From: Gari tellinella
Lineage: Eukaryota > Mollusca > Bivalvia > Cardiida > Psammobiidae
Assembly: GCA_922989275.2 (NCBI GenBank)
Contig: OV277871.1
Span: 3,162,001 to 3,226,000 of the forward strand
DNA: 64,000 nt
Direction: 5' to 3'
Shown: piece by piece, positions 1 through 9,753 of the stretch
How the letters are laid out: the number at the start of each line of letters is the position of its first letter
Numbering within the stretch: position 1 is the first letter of the stretch
Made by a program: the position numbers and the translations under genes
Notes under the pieces: generated by a model
Database searches by the model: none
What the model was told of the DNA's origin: nothing
What the model saw: the letters and a program-made list of their open reading frames with translations, nothing else

Positions 1-352
1 CCATTTAACGTTCTTGCAGACAGCAATGCTGAAGCAGACGACAATAAAGCGGTGAATGGGTAAATGTCTGCCGAAAAGGTGTAAATTTAAAACTGAGGCA
101 TACCTATACTCAAAACACAAAGGAGGGACATGCTACACGTCATTACGCACTAAGACTTTAGGAAACAATATACTAACAGAAAGTATCCAATTACCAGCGA
201 ACATACTTTCTCTGTCATAATGCCGATCATCGTCTACAAATACTTTATCTAATATACTGCTGTACGCTTTAACCTGAAGTAGAGATACAATTATCAAACA
301 GTTTGGATCTTAATTTGACGCTGGTTTACTCGGCGTCTGATCAAGATCCACA
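1..352. repeat. P1 element fragments
   Basis: The first ~70 bases match the right arm of the P1 element (AAGCAGACGACAATAAAGCGG, then GGTGAATGGGTAA) seen in complete copies. At 297-352 there is a degraded P1 palindromic core (CAAACAGTTTGGATC on the left, TCTGATCAAGATCC on the right). The ~230 bases between show no coding signal that I can support. Confidence 0.6.
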
Positions 353-405
353 ATGTGTGTACAGTAAATGCCAGTCAAGTCGCGTTTTACAAGTTAAAAG
401 CTACT

Positions 406-653
406 ACAGTGGAGAATGTGTTATTCTTTCCCAATAAACGCGTTTACGCTAAAACTATTATTTCCAGTGCAAACAGTTTGGAGCCAGATCAGACGCCGGG
501 TAACCCGGCGTCTGATCAGGCTCCAAACTGTTTGCCACCAAGATAAACAATAATTATCAGAATTGTCCAAAAGTTGTTCTTTTCTACGTTTTAGTGTTTT
601 GCGTTTGCGTACGTTTGCGTTTAAACGGGAAAGAATAACAGATTATCCACTGG
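406..653 (+). mobile_element. Family E palindromic MITE, copy 1
   Basis: The element is bounded by inverted ends ACAGTGGAGAA / TTATCCACTG and carries CTTTCCCAATAAACGCG on one side and CGTTTAAACGGGAAAG on the other. A central perfect palindrome around CGCCGGGTAACCCGGCG forms a long hairpin. Other copies have TA on both sides, as in Tc1/mariner-type target sites. It is non-coding and non-autonomous. Confidence 0.85.
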
Positions 654-660
654 ACTACAG

Positions 661-856
661 CATTAACTGCAAAGACGTCATCTGCTTTAAATAATTGTCG
701 TCTGTTTCTATTTTCTCAAAATTCAAATTTAAGGTAAATTGACTAATTATAATTTTGAAATTATAGGCACATAGTTTGGCGTTACGCGGCGTCTGATGAA
801 GGTTCAAACTATTTTCAATTAACCGGGGCACACGGGGTAAGACAGCAAATGGGTTA
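661..856 (-). mobile_element. P1 palindromic MITE (degraded)
   Basis: This copy runs from CATTAACTGCAAAGACGTC to GCAAATGGGTTAA. It contains the GACGTCATCTG subterminal block and a decayed core (GCGGCGTCTGATGAAGG). The TTAA termini are as in complete P1 copies, but the left hairpin arm is mostly lost. Confidence 0.7.
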
Positions 857-870
857 AACATGTCGTTTTT

Positions 871-1097
871 ACAGTGGAGAAAACGTTATTCTTTCCCGTT
901 TTTAAACGCAAACGAAACGCAAACGCAAATCGAAAAATGTAGAAAATTACAATTTTTTGACATTTCTAACTATTATTTTTCAATCTGAGTGGCAAACAGT
1001 TTGGAGCCTGGTCAGACGCCGGGTTACTGTTTGCAATGGAAATAATAGTTTTTGCGTAAACGCGTTTATTGGGAAAGAATAACGTTTTCTCCACTGT
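871..1097 (-). mobile_element. Family E MITE, copy 2 (inverted)
   Basis: Terminal inverted repeats ACAGTGGAGAAAACG and CGTTTTCTCCACTGT bound ~227 bases. The core keeps only the left arm (GGCAAACAGTTTGGAGCC to GACGCCGGGTTA), so the copy has lost half of its palindrome at the centre. Confidence 0.85.
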
Positions 1098-1367
1098 AGT
1101 ATATTTTAAGGTAAACCCTTTCGTTGTAATATCGCCTGCTCAGAAATTGTCGATTGATGAAATCCCTCAAAGTTGGATGTTAGGCATTTTGACCTAAAAA
1201 ACTTTAACAAGAGCGGAAAACAGTTTTTATACCAGATCAGACATCTGAACTGGATCCAAGCTGTTTTCAAGTGTTAGTTAAGTCGCGCTCATTCCTCTAA
1301 GAGTTAAGGTGAGTTGAAAACGTACTCTTTAATGTAGGATCATTTACAAGTTTTGGAATACATAGTT
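1098..1367. other. Non-coding gap with relic palindrome
   Basis: There is no gene signal. At 1222-1280 a decayed hairpin (AAACAGTTTTTATACCAGATC / GGATCCAAGCTGTTTTC) related to the P1/E core is visible. The rest is unassigned. Confidence 0.5.
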
Positions 1368-1615
1368 ACAGTGGATAATCTGTTATTCTTTCCCGTTTAA
1401 ACGCAAACGTACGCAAACGCAAAACACTAAAACGCAGAAAAGTACAACTTTTGGACAATCCTGATAGTTCATGTTTATCTTGGTGGCAAACAGTTTGGAG
1501 CCTGATCAGACGCCGGGTTACCCGGCGTCTGATCTGGCTCCAAACTGTTTGCACTGCAAATAATAGTTTTAGCGTAAACGCGTTTATTGGGAAAGAATAA
1601 CGTTTTCTCCACTGT
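1368..1615 (-). mobile_element. Family E MITE, copy 3 (inverted)
   Basis: This is a full-length ~248-bp copy with ACAGTGGATAATC and TTTCTCCACTGT ends. The central palindrome is CGCCGGGTTACCCGGCG flanked by GGCAAACAGTTTGGAGCC and its complement. It is close to the copies at 406 and 50555. Confidence 0.9.
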
Positions 1616-1852
1616 AGGTTTATATCAATGTACGGGAAGATTTGATACATGTCTATAGGAACAAATCCTAAAATAGTATTAAAATAGTATCTCTGTTCAT
1701 ACCTGGACATGTTTGCGTAACAATGGACGAACAGTTCTTACTAACATTTTGGCTTCATTAAAAGGTAAATAAAACTCTTTATTACATGAAAGGTGTTGTT
1801 TATTTAGTCAACAATGTTACATGTATTCAATAAACTTTACAGTATCCCAGAA

Positions 1853-2032
1853 CGCGCAACGCGGCGTCTGATCAGGACCCAAACTGTTTGACAATCTTAT
1901 TGATATTATTAAGTCATACAACCTTAAATCTAACTTTGAAACGTGTCTTGTAGACCACATCACTAAAGCAGACGACAATAAAGCGGTGAAGGGGTAAAAA
2001 TCTCCCGAATATTTTGATCATGAAAGGGTTAA
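1853..2032 (+). mobile_element. P1 right half-copy
   Basis: The sequence begins at the palindrome centre (GCGCAACGCGGCGTCTGATC), continues through AAACTGTTTGACA and GCAGACGACAATAAAGCGG, and ends GAAAGGGTTAA. The left half is absent, so the copy is broken at the hairpin centre. Confidence 0.8.
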
Positions 2033-2257
2033 TACACAGTTGGCTATTGTTGAATTGTACTGTTTGTTATACAGACATTTCTTAAATACTGAACACCAAC
2101 ACAATTAATGGAAAGAATGGTAAGTTTTCATTAAAGTAAACGAATTCTGTTATTTACTTGCATACAGTTTCTAAAGTAAACCTTGATTTCCGATTTTGAC
2201 GAGTGGCGACTAAGGAAGTGTATTTATTTGCACAGTAGTGAAATATGTTTAGTTGTA

Positions 2258-2416
2258 CAGTAGAGAAGACATTATTCTTTCCCGTTTAAACGCAAACGAA
2301 ATGTAAACGCAATGTAATACATTGTAAATAATAACAACTTTTTTTAAAAATATTAAATGGTTTGTTTTCACCCGAGAGGCAAACAGTTTGGATCCTGATG
2401 AGACGCCGGGTTACCC
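2258..2416 (-). mobile_element. Family E half-copy
   Basis: The outer end (ACAGTAGAGAAGAC, TTATTCTTTCCCGTTTAAACG) and the left palindrome arm up to GAGACGCCGGGTTACC are present. The sequence then departs at the centre of the palindrome. Confidence 0.75.
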
Positions 2417-2596
2417 TCACAAGAGGGACCTATCTCCAAGTTCAAACACAAGTTTTCGTTTGAGTGTTCAAAATCACTGAACTTAATTCTATTATTTGGC
2501 ATTACGTCTTTCAGGTTAGTGAAATCGACGAAAATGAAATATACCCTTTCAACAACGTGGGCTACTCTGTGTAACCGCTAAGGTCTCAGACATGCG

Positions 2597-2734
2597 ATGG
2601 ACGCGAGTCTGATTCGAAAAATTGTGAGGAAAAAGGAGGACTTTCTCAGACGCCATCTTGTTTTGTCCGATTCCGTCGTTGAAAAACTGTGGGATCTAGA
2701 TGTGATTGGTGAATATGCCTGGAAACAAATGGTG
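2597..2734 (+). CDS. CARD gene exon 1 (46 codons)
   Basis: ATG at 2597 opens 46 codons ending at the donor GTAAGT (2735). An in-frame TAA lies six codons upstream. A nearer ATG at 2592 is out of frame and stops at once. The encoded LRRHLVLSDSVVEKLWDLDV is the front of a CARD fold. A possible 5'UTR acceptor (TCTTTCAG) ends at about 2515. A P1 element starts 22 bases into the intron. Confidence 0.85.
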
Positions 2735-5700
2735 GTAAGTTTTGGTGTCTAACCGTTTAACCCTTTCACCGCCAGAATCACCTAAAGTCGAATTTGCAAA
2801 CAGTTTTGAATCTGATCAGACGCCGCGTAACGCGGCGTCTGATCAGGATCAAAACTGTTTGACATCCGTTTCGATATTTCTTATGTCATACTCTCTTAAT
2901 TCTAACATTGAAATTATATTGCAGACAATAATATTGAAGCAGACGACACAATAACGGTGTAGGGGTAAAAAACTCAAAAATAATTTGGCGGTGAAAGGGT
3001 TAAATCCGAAAGTGTCATGAACAGTAATCTGCACAGATAATATTTGTTCCATGCAACTAGATTAGACCCTGATCAGAGGGTTCCTACAGGAAACCCTTGA
3101 TCAGGGCATGCACTGTTTATTATTTTACAATACAATAAAAGACTAGATGCGTGTACGTGTAGATCTAGAATTTGAAATTTGAACTGTCCATTTTGAATTT
3201 CTCGGTGAATTAATTAAAGCAGGTGACTTCTTAAAGCAGATTGAAAGTTAACACAACTTCAGGAATATTTCTGTTTAATCTGCAATGTATTTGTTACAGG
3301 GATAACGTGTAATCGCTACTAATCAGGGGATACGTGAAATCACTGAAAAATCAGGGATTTCACGAAAACCCTAAATCTCCCAGGGAAAAGACGTAATTTT
3401 GAAGCTTTTCGTTGAAATTTTATAAATATTTGGCAGTTACTTTTGGTTAAAGTAATGAATCTATCTTCACGCTATGAAATATTTTGTTAACCTTATTAAC
3501 AAGACAGATGTCTTGGTTTTTAATCGTCCTGGTTTAATATTTGTATGCACACTGTTCAGTTATTTTTATTCACTTGTGCGAGAAACTGTCAATGAACGTT
3601 CATTAGACCATGATATTTCAAGAAACATGATGTTTTAAACCAAAAGAAATGTCATGAAAATACAAATCTATTTATTTGATGAAAAAAGGGACGTTGTATC
3701 AATTCCCTAAAACGCCCAGTGATTACGCGTAATCCCTAAAAAGTTCAGGGATTACGCGTACATGTAATCCCTGATTACACGTTATCCCTGTAACCAGGAA
3801 CGTATACAAACAATGAAGATGAATAACCAGGTAGGAAAATTTAAATGCCGAATGCCGCCATTTTGTTCGCACGAATCATCACGTATATGGGTAATTTTGC
3901 AAGGACTATATCTTCATGTAAACACAATACACGACGTATACAAATACTGATAGAGGAACTTTAATCATTTTCCAAGCGGTATGATATGTACTTATTTCAA
4001 TCGCGATCGTAGTCTGGTCATATAATGTTGCAAACAATACCTACAACGACCTAAATCGCACTAACACTAGCTGTTTTGTTCGAATGTATTACCCATTTTG
4101 TAGGGACCAAACTTAAGTCACTTTAAACATACTAAAGAATAACACTGTATAATTCTCCTGGGTCTTTTATGTTGTAACTGTTAATATTTTGTGTAATTAA
4201 CTCCCGACTCAACTCATGTTGGCAGATTTAAGCTGCAAAAATCCAGGAACTTTAATCATTTTCCTAGCGGTATGGTATGGCGATCGTAGTCTGGTCTTGA
4301 AATGTTACAAAAATACCTACAACGACCTATATCGCCCTAACACTAGCTGTTTTGTTCAAATATGTCCATTTTTTCTTAAAAATAAAACTGTATAATTCTC
4401 CTGGGTCTTTTATGTTGTAACTGTTAATATTTCGTGTAATTAACTCCCAACTCACCTCATGTTGGCAGAATTATGCTGCAAAAATGACCACCTAAAGGGG
4501 TTTGCCACCTATGTCGGGCACGATGACGGACACGTGATAACGTGAAGACAGAGATCATGCGAGATTTCGTTTAGTTTCGAGTCCCTCTAATGTACGTTCC
4601 TGCTGTAACATATTCATATATGACCAGCTTGGTTGTAATCATTAGAGGGATTTGAGTCATTAACCAATTCACTTCCTTACCCAAGTACACTAGTTTTCTG
4701 GAAACAGTTTGGATCCTGATCAGACGCCTCGTGTGGAAGATGAAATGATGAAGATGATGTTCAAATACGAGCACCACACGCGAGTGTCAACGCTCGTCTG
4801 TTTTGAAGATCAGTGAAAGACCGTAAAATTAGACGCCAACGACGAAGGCGCCGGAGGGATGACAATTGCAAGAGGCATTTGACCTGGGTCTTAACTGTTT
4901 GCATAGGACTAGTATACAATTCACAGGTACACTGGTTTAATTAACGAGTGTACTCGTCGCTAGGGTTGAATGAGTTAATACCCAGGGGGCACAAAAAGAA
5001 CCGTTTCTTGTGTTGTAATGTGTTGATCCCGAAAACAATTTCCTAACACGAGTTTATCTAAAGTAATTACTTTTTCAGTAATATGAAGAAGACAAGAAGA
5101 AGTAGAACCAACTCCTGTTGAGAAATAGTTCATTTTCATGATTCCGTTTAATAACAGACGGTGCATACCCTGATCAGAGGACTCTTTTAGGAACCCTCTG
5201 ATATGGGTTTTTACTGTTTGCATGGGACAGGTGTGCTCTTAACAGGTACACTATTTGTAAAGGACCCATATTGATTCAAATTGTTAAGATATCGTTTCTA
5301 TTTAGTATTGATTGTGTTATACTGTTGTTAACCATATAATAATATAATTTATGTATTTGTAGATATGTTGAGGGCCTCATGGAAGATTGATCTATATCAA
5401 ATGAGTTCTTTAAATAACGTCTTTATCATTATTATTATTATTATATTTAGCAGCCCTGTGTGTAACTAGGCCCTATATAATACCAAGGCATCCCGAGGCC
5501 ATCTATTATTCTCAGACTCGAGGCTATCCATTTTTCTCAGACTCGAGACTATCCATTGTTCTTATACTAGAAGCTATCCATTATTCTCAGACTCGAGACT
5601 ATCCACTGTTCTCATACTAGAGGCTATTTATTGTTCTCAGACTCGTGGCTATTTATTGTTCTCTGACTCGATGCTATCCATTGTTCTCAGACTCGAGGCT

Positions 5701-8700
5701 ATTCTTGTATATTAATGTGTTTCTATTATAAGTAATCCACTTCTTAGAAGCGACTGCATTAACCCTTTCAATGCCTAACCCTGGCTAAAAAGTTATTTGA
5801 AAAACAGTTTGGAACCTGATCAGACGCCGCGTAACGCGATGTTTGATCAGGTTCCAATAATTTTGCCACTCATTTCAATATTTCGTGAGTTTAAATGTAT
5901 AAAATTTATATTTTGGAAATAAACGCAGACTACAGTTGTTTAAATAAGATGACGTCATGGCAGTGAATGAGTTTTTTATGGTCTCATTCTTTGAAACCAT
6001 CTACAGTCGAACTTCGATATCTCGAACTCGCAAAAATCGAACTATCTGATATTTCGAAACATGAATTTGCCTTATTTCAAGCTTGGTTCAGGTGAACATA
6101 TCCGTGTTTCAAAGCAATACTGTTTAGAGAATCGAATATGTTTTAGTACAAACATATTTTAATATTATATATGGGTTAATAGTGCCTAAATCTTAATCGA
6201 TTTTCACATCTTTCCAATACACAGTCCAGATCAAAGACGGAAATTTTGTCAGTTTATTACGCTGAGCCTCACTTTTTAACCGTGCAACTTAGCTTCAGCA
6301 AAATTGCAACGATCTTCGTCTTCTTCTTGTCGTTCGCCACTACACGATCAGTCCAGTTGCAGAGATGAATTGTGTGGTACTTCGCAGATCTTCCACGTTT
6401 CCGTACAGTTTCCTGTTCAGTGGGGTATATGTAGGCCATATCGCATCCCTCTGTTTGTTGTGTTTGTGACATTTCTGGAGAATGTGCTCTACTGTCTGTT
6501 CCTCCTCACCACATGGGCATATTGGTGATGGGACCAACTTGAACTTACTGAACATATGAGAGTTCAGTCTGTTGTGCCCTCCGCGTAGCCTTACCATGAC
6601 GACTTGTTCTGGCCTGCTAAGAATGTGATAAGCATCCTTCGCCTGTCCGGCCTTGAACATTGACTTAATCATGGTTACTTTTTCCTGATATGTGACACTG
6701 TTGTTTGATTGGTCTCCTTGTGCTCCCTGTTTGGCAGCTTCATTTCCTGGGACTCCCCAGTGGGCGGGTATCCACTGGAGTACAACTCTGCAGATGCTGT
6801 TAAGTTGTTGCAGTGCCTTTGCAAGATGTGATGTCTTTCCATTGGAGACAATGCATCAGTGAACAGAGCAATTTGTCAGCAACTTTCCACAGACGCTTTA
6901 CTCATTTCAATAGCTTGTAACAGTGCTTCCATCTCTGCCCCATAGTTGGTGCAATGCTTTCCGACAGCAGTACTAGTTGTTTCCGTAGTACCACTTGTGT
7001 GCTTGATGACGACACCAGCTCCTCCGTTCTGGATTGCATTGGTCGCAGACCCATCTGTGTATATATGTGTCCAGGCCTCTGGTGGATATTGGTCTTGAAT
7101 CATTGCTAGAGTGTGGACTCGCTTGGTGTTGTTATCATCTTGTTTTCCATGTAGTTGTGGCACGTCCATGATTATACCAACTGTAGATAGGTCAGTGTCG
7201 AGAGGGTTTGTGATGTCCGTGTTGTCGAAAGGAGCTGTTTTCTCTAGAGTTTCTTAACCTTATGAAAAAAGATACTTCGCTTTAGCCTGTTTTGGTGAGT
7301 CCTTGTAACCTTTCCTGCATTGGATGTTCAGGAAGGCAGTATTGAAGGATTGAAGCTGTATTTTGTTTTGCCGTCTTTCTTCGAGCGGTTGTATTCCTTT
7401 GACTTGCTCCATCAGCTTTTTAGGGGTTGACTTCATTGAACCTGTAACAGTGTCCAACGATAGAAATGTATGTAAAACTCGTATTTTATTGTCAATCTGA
7501 AAAGTTAAGTTGTTATAGTATTGTTTGTCTGTGTTGTACACTTGTGTATCGACTAGTCTTTATCGACTTCATACAGAAAAACAGCATATTTCTTCGCGAA
7601 ACAGCATAGAGTGAAAGTAGGTCACCAAGTTTAAATACAAAAGTATCAGACTCAATGTAAAGAGTATTACAGTGCAACGCAATAGACAACAGTTGTTTGT
7701 AATCTGCTATTGGGTTAGTCAAGTTCCGAAAGTGTTCATTTCTGGATCGGTGTGTAATTACGTGTATTTGGGCTACAAATCTGTGAACATTACGAAACAC
7801 AAAAATCCAGGGTTTACCCAACTGTTATTAGTTATTACATCCGAAGCACACGGTGAACATTACCAAACACTCAAATGCACACAAATCCAGGGTTTATCCA
7901 GCTGTTCTCCACATGTACGACCCGAAACACACGATGAACATTATCAAACACTAAAATCCACCGAAATTCACGGTTTGTTCAGCTGTTATTTATTATAAAA
8001 TATACTGAAATTCCCTAAACATCATGTTATGGTTTCAAATGTTTGAAACAATCTGTAGTCACCAAGGATTTCCTAAACTTGTACCCAGTCTTCATACGCC
8101 CAAGAAAGCAGCACTCAATAAAATCGCAGGATATTATCAGTTCCTTAAAATGTAAAATCGATTCATTTTGAGACATATATGAAACAGTGAAACGATTTGA
8201 AATAATATATGTCTAGTGAATAATCATTACACTCTAAAGAAAATGTGATGATCATAAAATTAGTGGAATCTGCTTTCGATTTCTTCTGTGTAAGAATAAT
8301 TTGGGAAAGTTTAATGCTGCTTTGAAATGCGGCGGTTTCCGCGGCTGTTCAAAAGGCTTCATTGAGATTGTTTAATGACATTTAAGGCTATGTTATGTAC
8401 AGATAATCTCCAAATATGCTTGAAATCATATTCACGTGTTTCATGAAATCATTTACAAGTTAGGGTTAAGGCCCTGAAATCCGGTTTTCAGACTCTTTCC
8501 AGTATTATTCAATGTTACAAGTTCTCTGTGTATATAATTACATACAGTATACAAGAGAACTTATTTTAAACAGTTTCAAATCCTATTAGATTTTTCAAAT
8601 ACATTTAAAAACAAATTTTGTTCAAAGAATTTCAATATTAGTTAACTGCTGGTTTCCTTTTCACGCCATACCTCTGCATTTTAGTTTGAAACCGTCATCA

Positions 8701-9661
8701 GTATTCTCAAACACAGTCGAAACTCGATATCGCTTAAATCGGTCTTTCCAGTATTTCGTAAGTTTAATTTTGATAAGCCGATCTCGTTTAAGTCGAACAT
8801 ACCCGTATTTCAAAGTTAAAACGTGGCTAAGCCACGTTTTAACTTTGAAATATGGGTATGTTCGAAGTAACGTGAGCTCGTAGAATCGAGATTTTACTGT
8901 ACTTTGATTTTTTTCAGCCCGACAGAGGAAATTCTGAGAGGCAGATGAATATGTTACTGACAGCTCTAAAGTTTCGCGGACTAGAGGCATTTAAACAATT
9001 TCTTGACGTTCTGCGCAAGACATTCCATGGGTGGCTTGCGGACGATATCGTCGGCTCCATCGTCGAACTCGAAAGTGAGACCGAAAGCGGAAAGAAGACG
9101 AACGTTTATGTTTCGGATATTCTTAGTGGTTCTTATCAATCGAGATTCGCCGGAGAAGAAATAAGTTACAGACCTGCAGTGGTAAACAAACCCGAACTTC
9201 CGGTCATACCGTATTTCTTAGTTGAGCCCCCGAGTCAGTACTCCGGCTTTGGAATTAGTTATAAACGAGACAAACGAAGGCGAAAACGGAAGTCCAGAGA
9301 TATGCAAGATTTAACTAACCCGGATGTGTTCAATCCTTATGAGGTTTTGTCGCCGATATCGAAAGCTCCTGAGAACATACGGTTTTTGCAAAATGTGTTT
9401 GATAAAGAAAAATCAATAGCGCAAAAATCCATGAGTGTTCTTCGAAACGAAGAAAATACGATTAAATCACTGTTGCAACAAAACATTCGCGAGCAGTATG
9501 ACGTTTTGGATAGGCAGGATGCTCTGCGTGATATAGGAGATAGGTTTTGGCAAATAAACAAAAGAGCATTGCAGCTGTACAAACCAAAGATCAACCCTGA
9601 ACATTCGAGGTCCCGCTTACGTCATCTACAGAGAATGAACTGGTCAGAAGATGAAGAATGA
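2597..9661 (+). CDS. CARD-domain adaptor-like protein, 2 exons
   Basis: I join 2597-2734 and 8918-9661 (phase 0/0), giving 293 residues. The join rebuilds a whole CARD: helix 1-2 residues RRHLVLSDSVVEKLWDLDVI come from exon 1, and helices 4-6 with the LLTALKFRGLEAFKQF pattern (residues 59-74) come from exon 2, as in caspase and Apaf-1 type CARDs. CARD domains pair with other CARDs in apoptotic or innate-immune complexes in the cytosol. Beyond residue ~95 I recognise no family. There is a proline/tyrosine-rich stretch, a basic patch KRDKRRRKRKSR at 162-173 (possible nuclear signal), a likely coiled coil at ~198-268 and an acidic tail WSEDEE. An in-frame TAA at 2579-2581 supports the start, and AATAAA follows the stop by 87 bases. 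The 6.2-kb intron is full of transposons. Fold assignment is by eye; a missed internal exon is possible but not required by phase. Confidence 0.85.
2757..3003 (+). mobile_element. P1 MITE, full length, TTAA-flanked
   Basis: A complete copy with TTAA at both edges (2757-2760, 3000-3003) and inverted ends CCCTTTCACCGCCA / TGGCGGTGAAAGGG. The core palindrome at 2796-2861 centres on CGCCGCGTAACGCGGCG. TTAA target sites and CCC...GGG ends are the hallmark of piggyBac-type elements; no transposase is encoded. It lies at the start of the CARD intron. Confidence 0.9.
3036..3212 (+). mobile_element. P3 MITE, partial
   Basis: The P3 hairpin (AGACCCTGATCAGAGGGTTCC / GGAAACCCTTGATCAGGG) is followed by P3 flank sequence (AAATTTGAACTGTCCATTTT). 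The outer TTAA ends are not clear. A short P2-like piece (TTAAAGCAGATTGAAAG) follows at ~3230. Confidence 0.65.
3292..3794 (+). mobile_element. Family D element, copy 1
   Basis: About 503 bp, bounded by TGTTACAGGGATAACG and CGTTATCCCTGTAAC. Inside each end are repeated blocks such as AGGGATTTCACGAAAACCC and GGGATTACGCGTAATCCC, giving many subterminal inverted repeats. Two further copies are at 18803 and 60119. Subterminal repeats of this kind occur in hAT-like non-autonomous elements, but I cannot place the superfamily. Confidence 0.85.
3955..4485 (+). repeat. Tandem duplication, two ~240-290 bp units
   Basis: GGAACTTTAATCATTTTCC, CGATCGTAGTCTGGTC, ATACCTACAACGACCTA and TATAATTCTCCTGGGTC occur in the same order at ~3956-4246 and again at ~4251-4485. 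The second unit is shorter by an internal deletion. No coding signal. Confidence 0.85.
4695..4980. repeat. P1 half-core and P3 right end
   Basis: At 4699-4730 a P1 left arm (GGAAACAGTTTGGATCC, GATCAGACGCC) stops at the palindrome centre. At ~4880-4978 the right part of a P3 element is visible, ending CGTCGCTAGGGTTGAATGAG followed by TTAA. Confidence 0.65.
5158..5265 (+). mobile_element. P3 MITE core and right flank
   Basis: A hairpin with TACCCTGATCAGAGGACTC on the left and AACCCTCTGATATGGGTTT on the right is followed by CTGTTTGCATGGGACAGGTG and ACAGGTACACTATTTG, the standard P3 right flank. The outer ends are lost. Confidence 0.7.
5484..5706 (+). repeat. Minisatellite, ~25-bp unit, ~9 copies
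   Basis: Units of the form GGCTATCCATTGTTCTCAGA plus CTCGA repeat about nine times with substitutions (for example GACTCGAGACTATCCA and TACTAGAGGCTATTTA). The repeat lies in the CARD gene intron. No open frame of note. Confidence 0.9.
5759..5970 (+). mobile_element. P1 MITE
   Basis: TTAACCCTTTCAATGCC starts the copy. The core is GGAACCTGATCAGACGCCGC / GCGATGTTTGATCAGGTTCC. The right flank carries a perfect TGACGTCA (5952-5959) and GGCAGTGAATGAG. The right TTAA is lost. Confidence 0.8.
6004..6125 (+). mobile_element. Family H MITE half-copy
   Basis: The sequence starts CAGTCGAACTTCGATATC, and TCGAACTCG and a decayed GAACATATCCGTGTTTCAAAG follow. The right half of the H palindrome is missing. 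Confidence 0.65.
6337..7490 (-). pseudogene. Non-LTR retrotransposon 3' fragment (RNase H)
   Basis: Reading leftward, 7460-7260 resembles the region after a reverse transcriptase (GIQPLEERRQNK). Then 7169-6876 is an RNase H domain (IYTDGSATN with the first Asp, YGAEMEALLQAI with the Glu), broken by a stop at 6876-6878 just before FTDALS (third acidic site). A frameshift at roughly 6830 leads into LQWIPAHWGVPGNEAA and the C-terminal RLRGGHNRLNSHMFSKFKL, CPCGEEEQT and EHILQKC. That order is typical of I/Jockey-like non-LTR elements. The 5' part is missing. The fragment is dead and lies antisense in the CARD gene intron. Confidence 0.85.
7778..7990 (+). repeat. Tandem repeat, ~72-75 bp unit, 3 copies
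   Basis: GTGAACATTACGAAACAC, AAATCCAGGGTTTACCCA and CAGCTGTT-type blocks recur three times (starting ~7782, ~7852, ~7932) with progressive divergence. Non-coding, in the CARD intron. Confidence 0.8.
8000..8713. other. Unassigned intron sequence
   Basis: AT-rich intron DNA. I see no exon with acceptor and donor, no complete transposon end and no tandem structure. Confidence 0.5.
8714..8899 (+). mobile_element. Family H MITE beside the exon 2 acceptor
   Basis: CAGTCGAAACTCGATATCGC on the left and GAATCGAGATTTTACTGTA on the right bound a ~186-bp element. Its core is a near-perfect palindrome (AAAGTTAAAACGTGGCTAAG / CCACGTTTTAACTTTGAAAT). H copies elsewhere have TA on both sides, as in pogo/Tc1-mariner types. 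It ends 18 bases before the CARD exon 2. Confidence 0.85.
8918..9661 (+). CDS. CARD gene exon 2 (terminal)
   Basis: The acceptor TTTTTTTCAG ends at 8917 and reading starts in phase 0 (CCC GAC AGA). The first in-frame ATG (8945) is internal to the domain and unlikely to be the start. The exon encodes the rear of the CARD (RGLEAFKQFLDVLRK), then 200 residues without a recognisable family, and stops with TGA at 9659-9661. Confidence 0.88.
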   Translation, partial: PDRGNSERQMNMLLTALKFRGLEAFKQFLDVLRKTFHGWLADDIVGSIVELESETESGKKTNVYVSDILSGSYQSRFAGEEISYRPAVVNKPELPVIPYFLVEPPSQYSGFGISYKRDKRRRKRKSRDMQDLTNPDVFNPYEVLSPISKAPENIRFLQNVFDKEKSIAQKSMSVLRNEENTIKSLLQQNIREQYDVLDRQDALRDIGDRFWQINKRALQLYKPKINPEHSRSRLRHLQRMNWSEDEE

Positions 9662-9747
9662 GCCTGTATTTCAACAAGTACATGTGTATTAGCAGTTCCA
9701 AAAGTGTTAATGGTCGCCGCTAGTCCACTAATCGGAAAGATTGACTG

Positions 9748-9753
9748 AATAAA
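9748..9753 (+). terminator. AATAAA polyadenylation signal, CARD gene
   Basis: AATAAA lies 87 bases after the CARD stop codon on the same strand, with a T/G-rich stretch (TAGTTGATGTAATTTG) downstream. Confidence 0.6.

Noticed and set aside
3292..3320. Resemblance of AGGGATAAC...TAAT in family D ends to a homing-endonuclease site
   Set aside because: Only a partial match with several differences; it is part of the inverted terminal repeat of a transposon family.
5484..5706. Direct repeats as a regulatory tandem array
   Set aside because: Looks like an ordinary minisatellite with drifting units; nothing indicates function.
8945..9661. Stand-alone 238-codon gene starting at ATG 8945
   Set aside because: The ATG is inside a CARD domain; an acceptor precedes it and exon 1 at 2597 completes the fold in phase.
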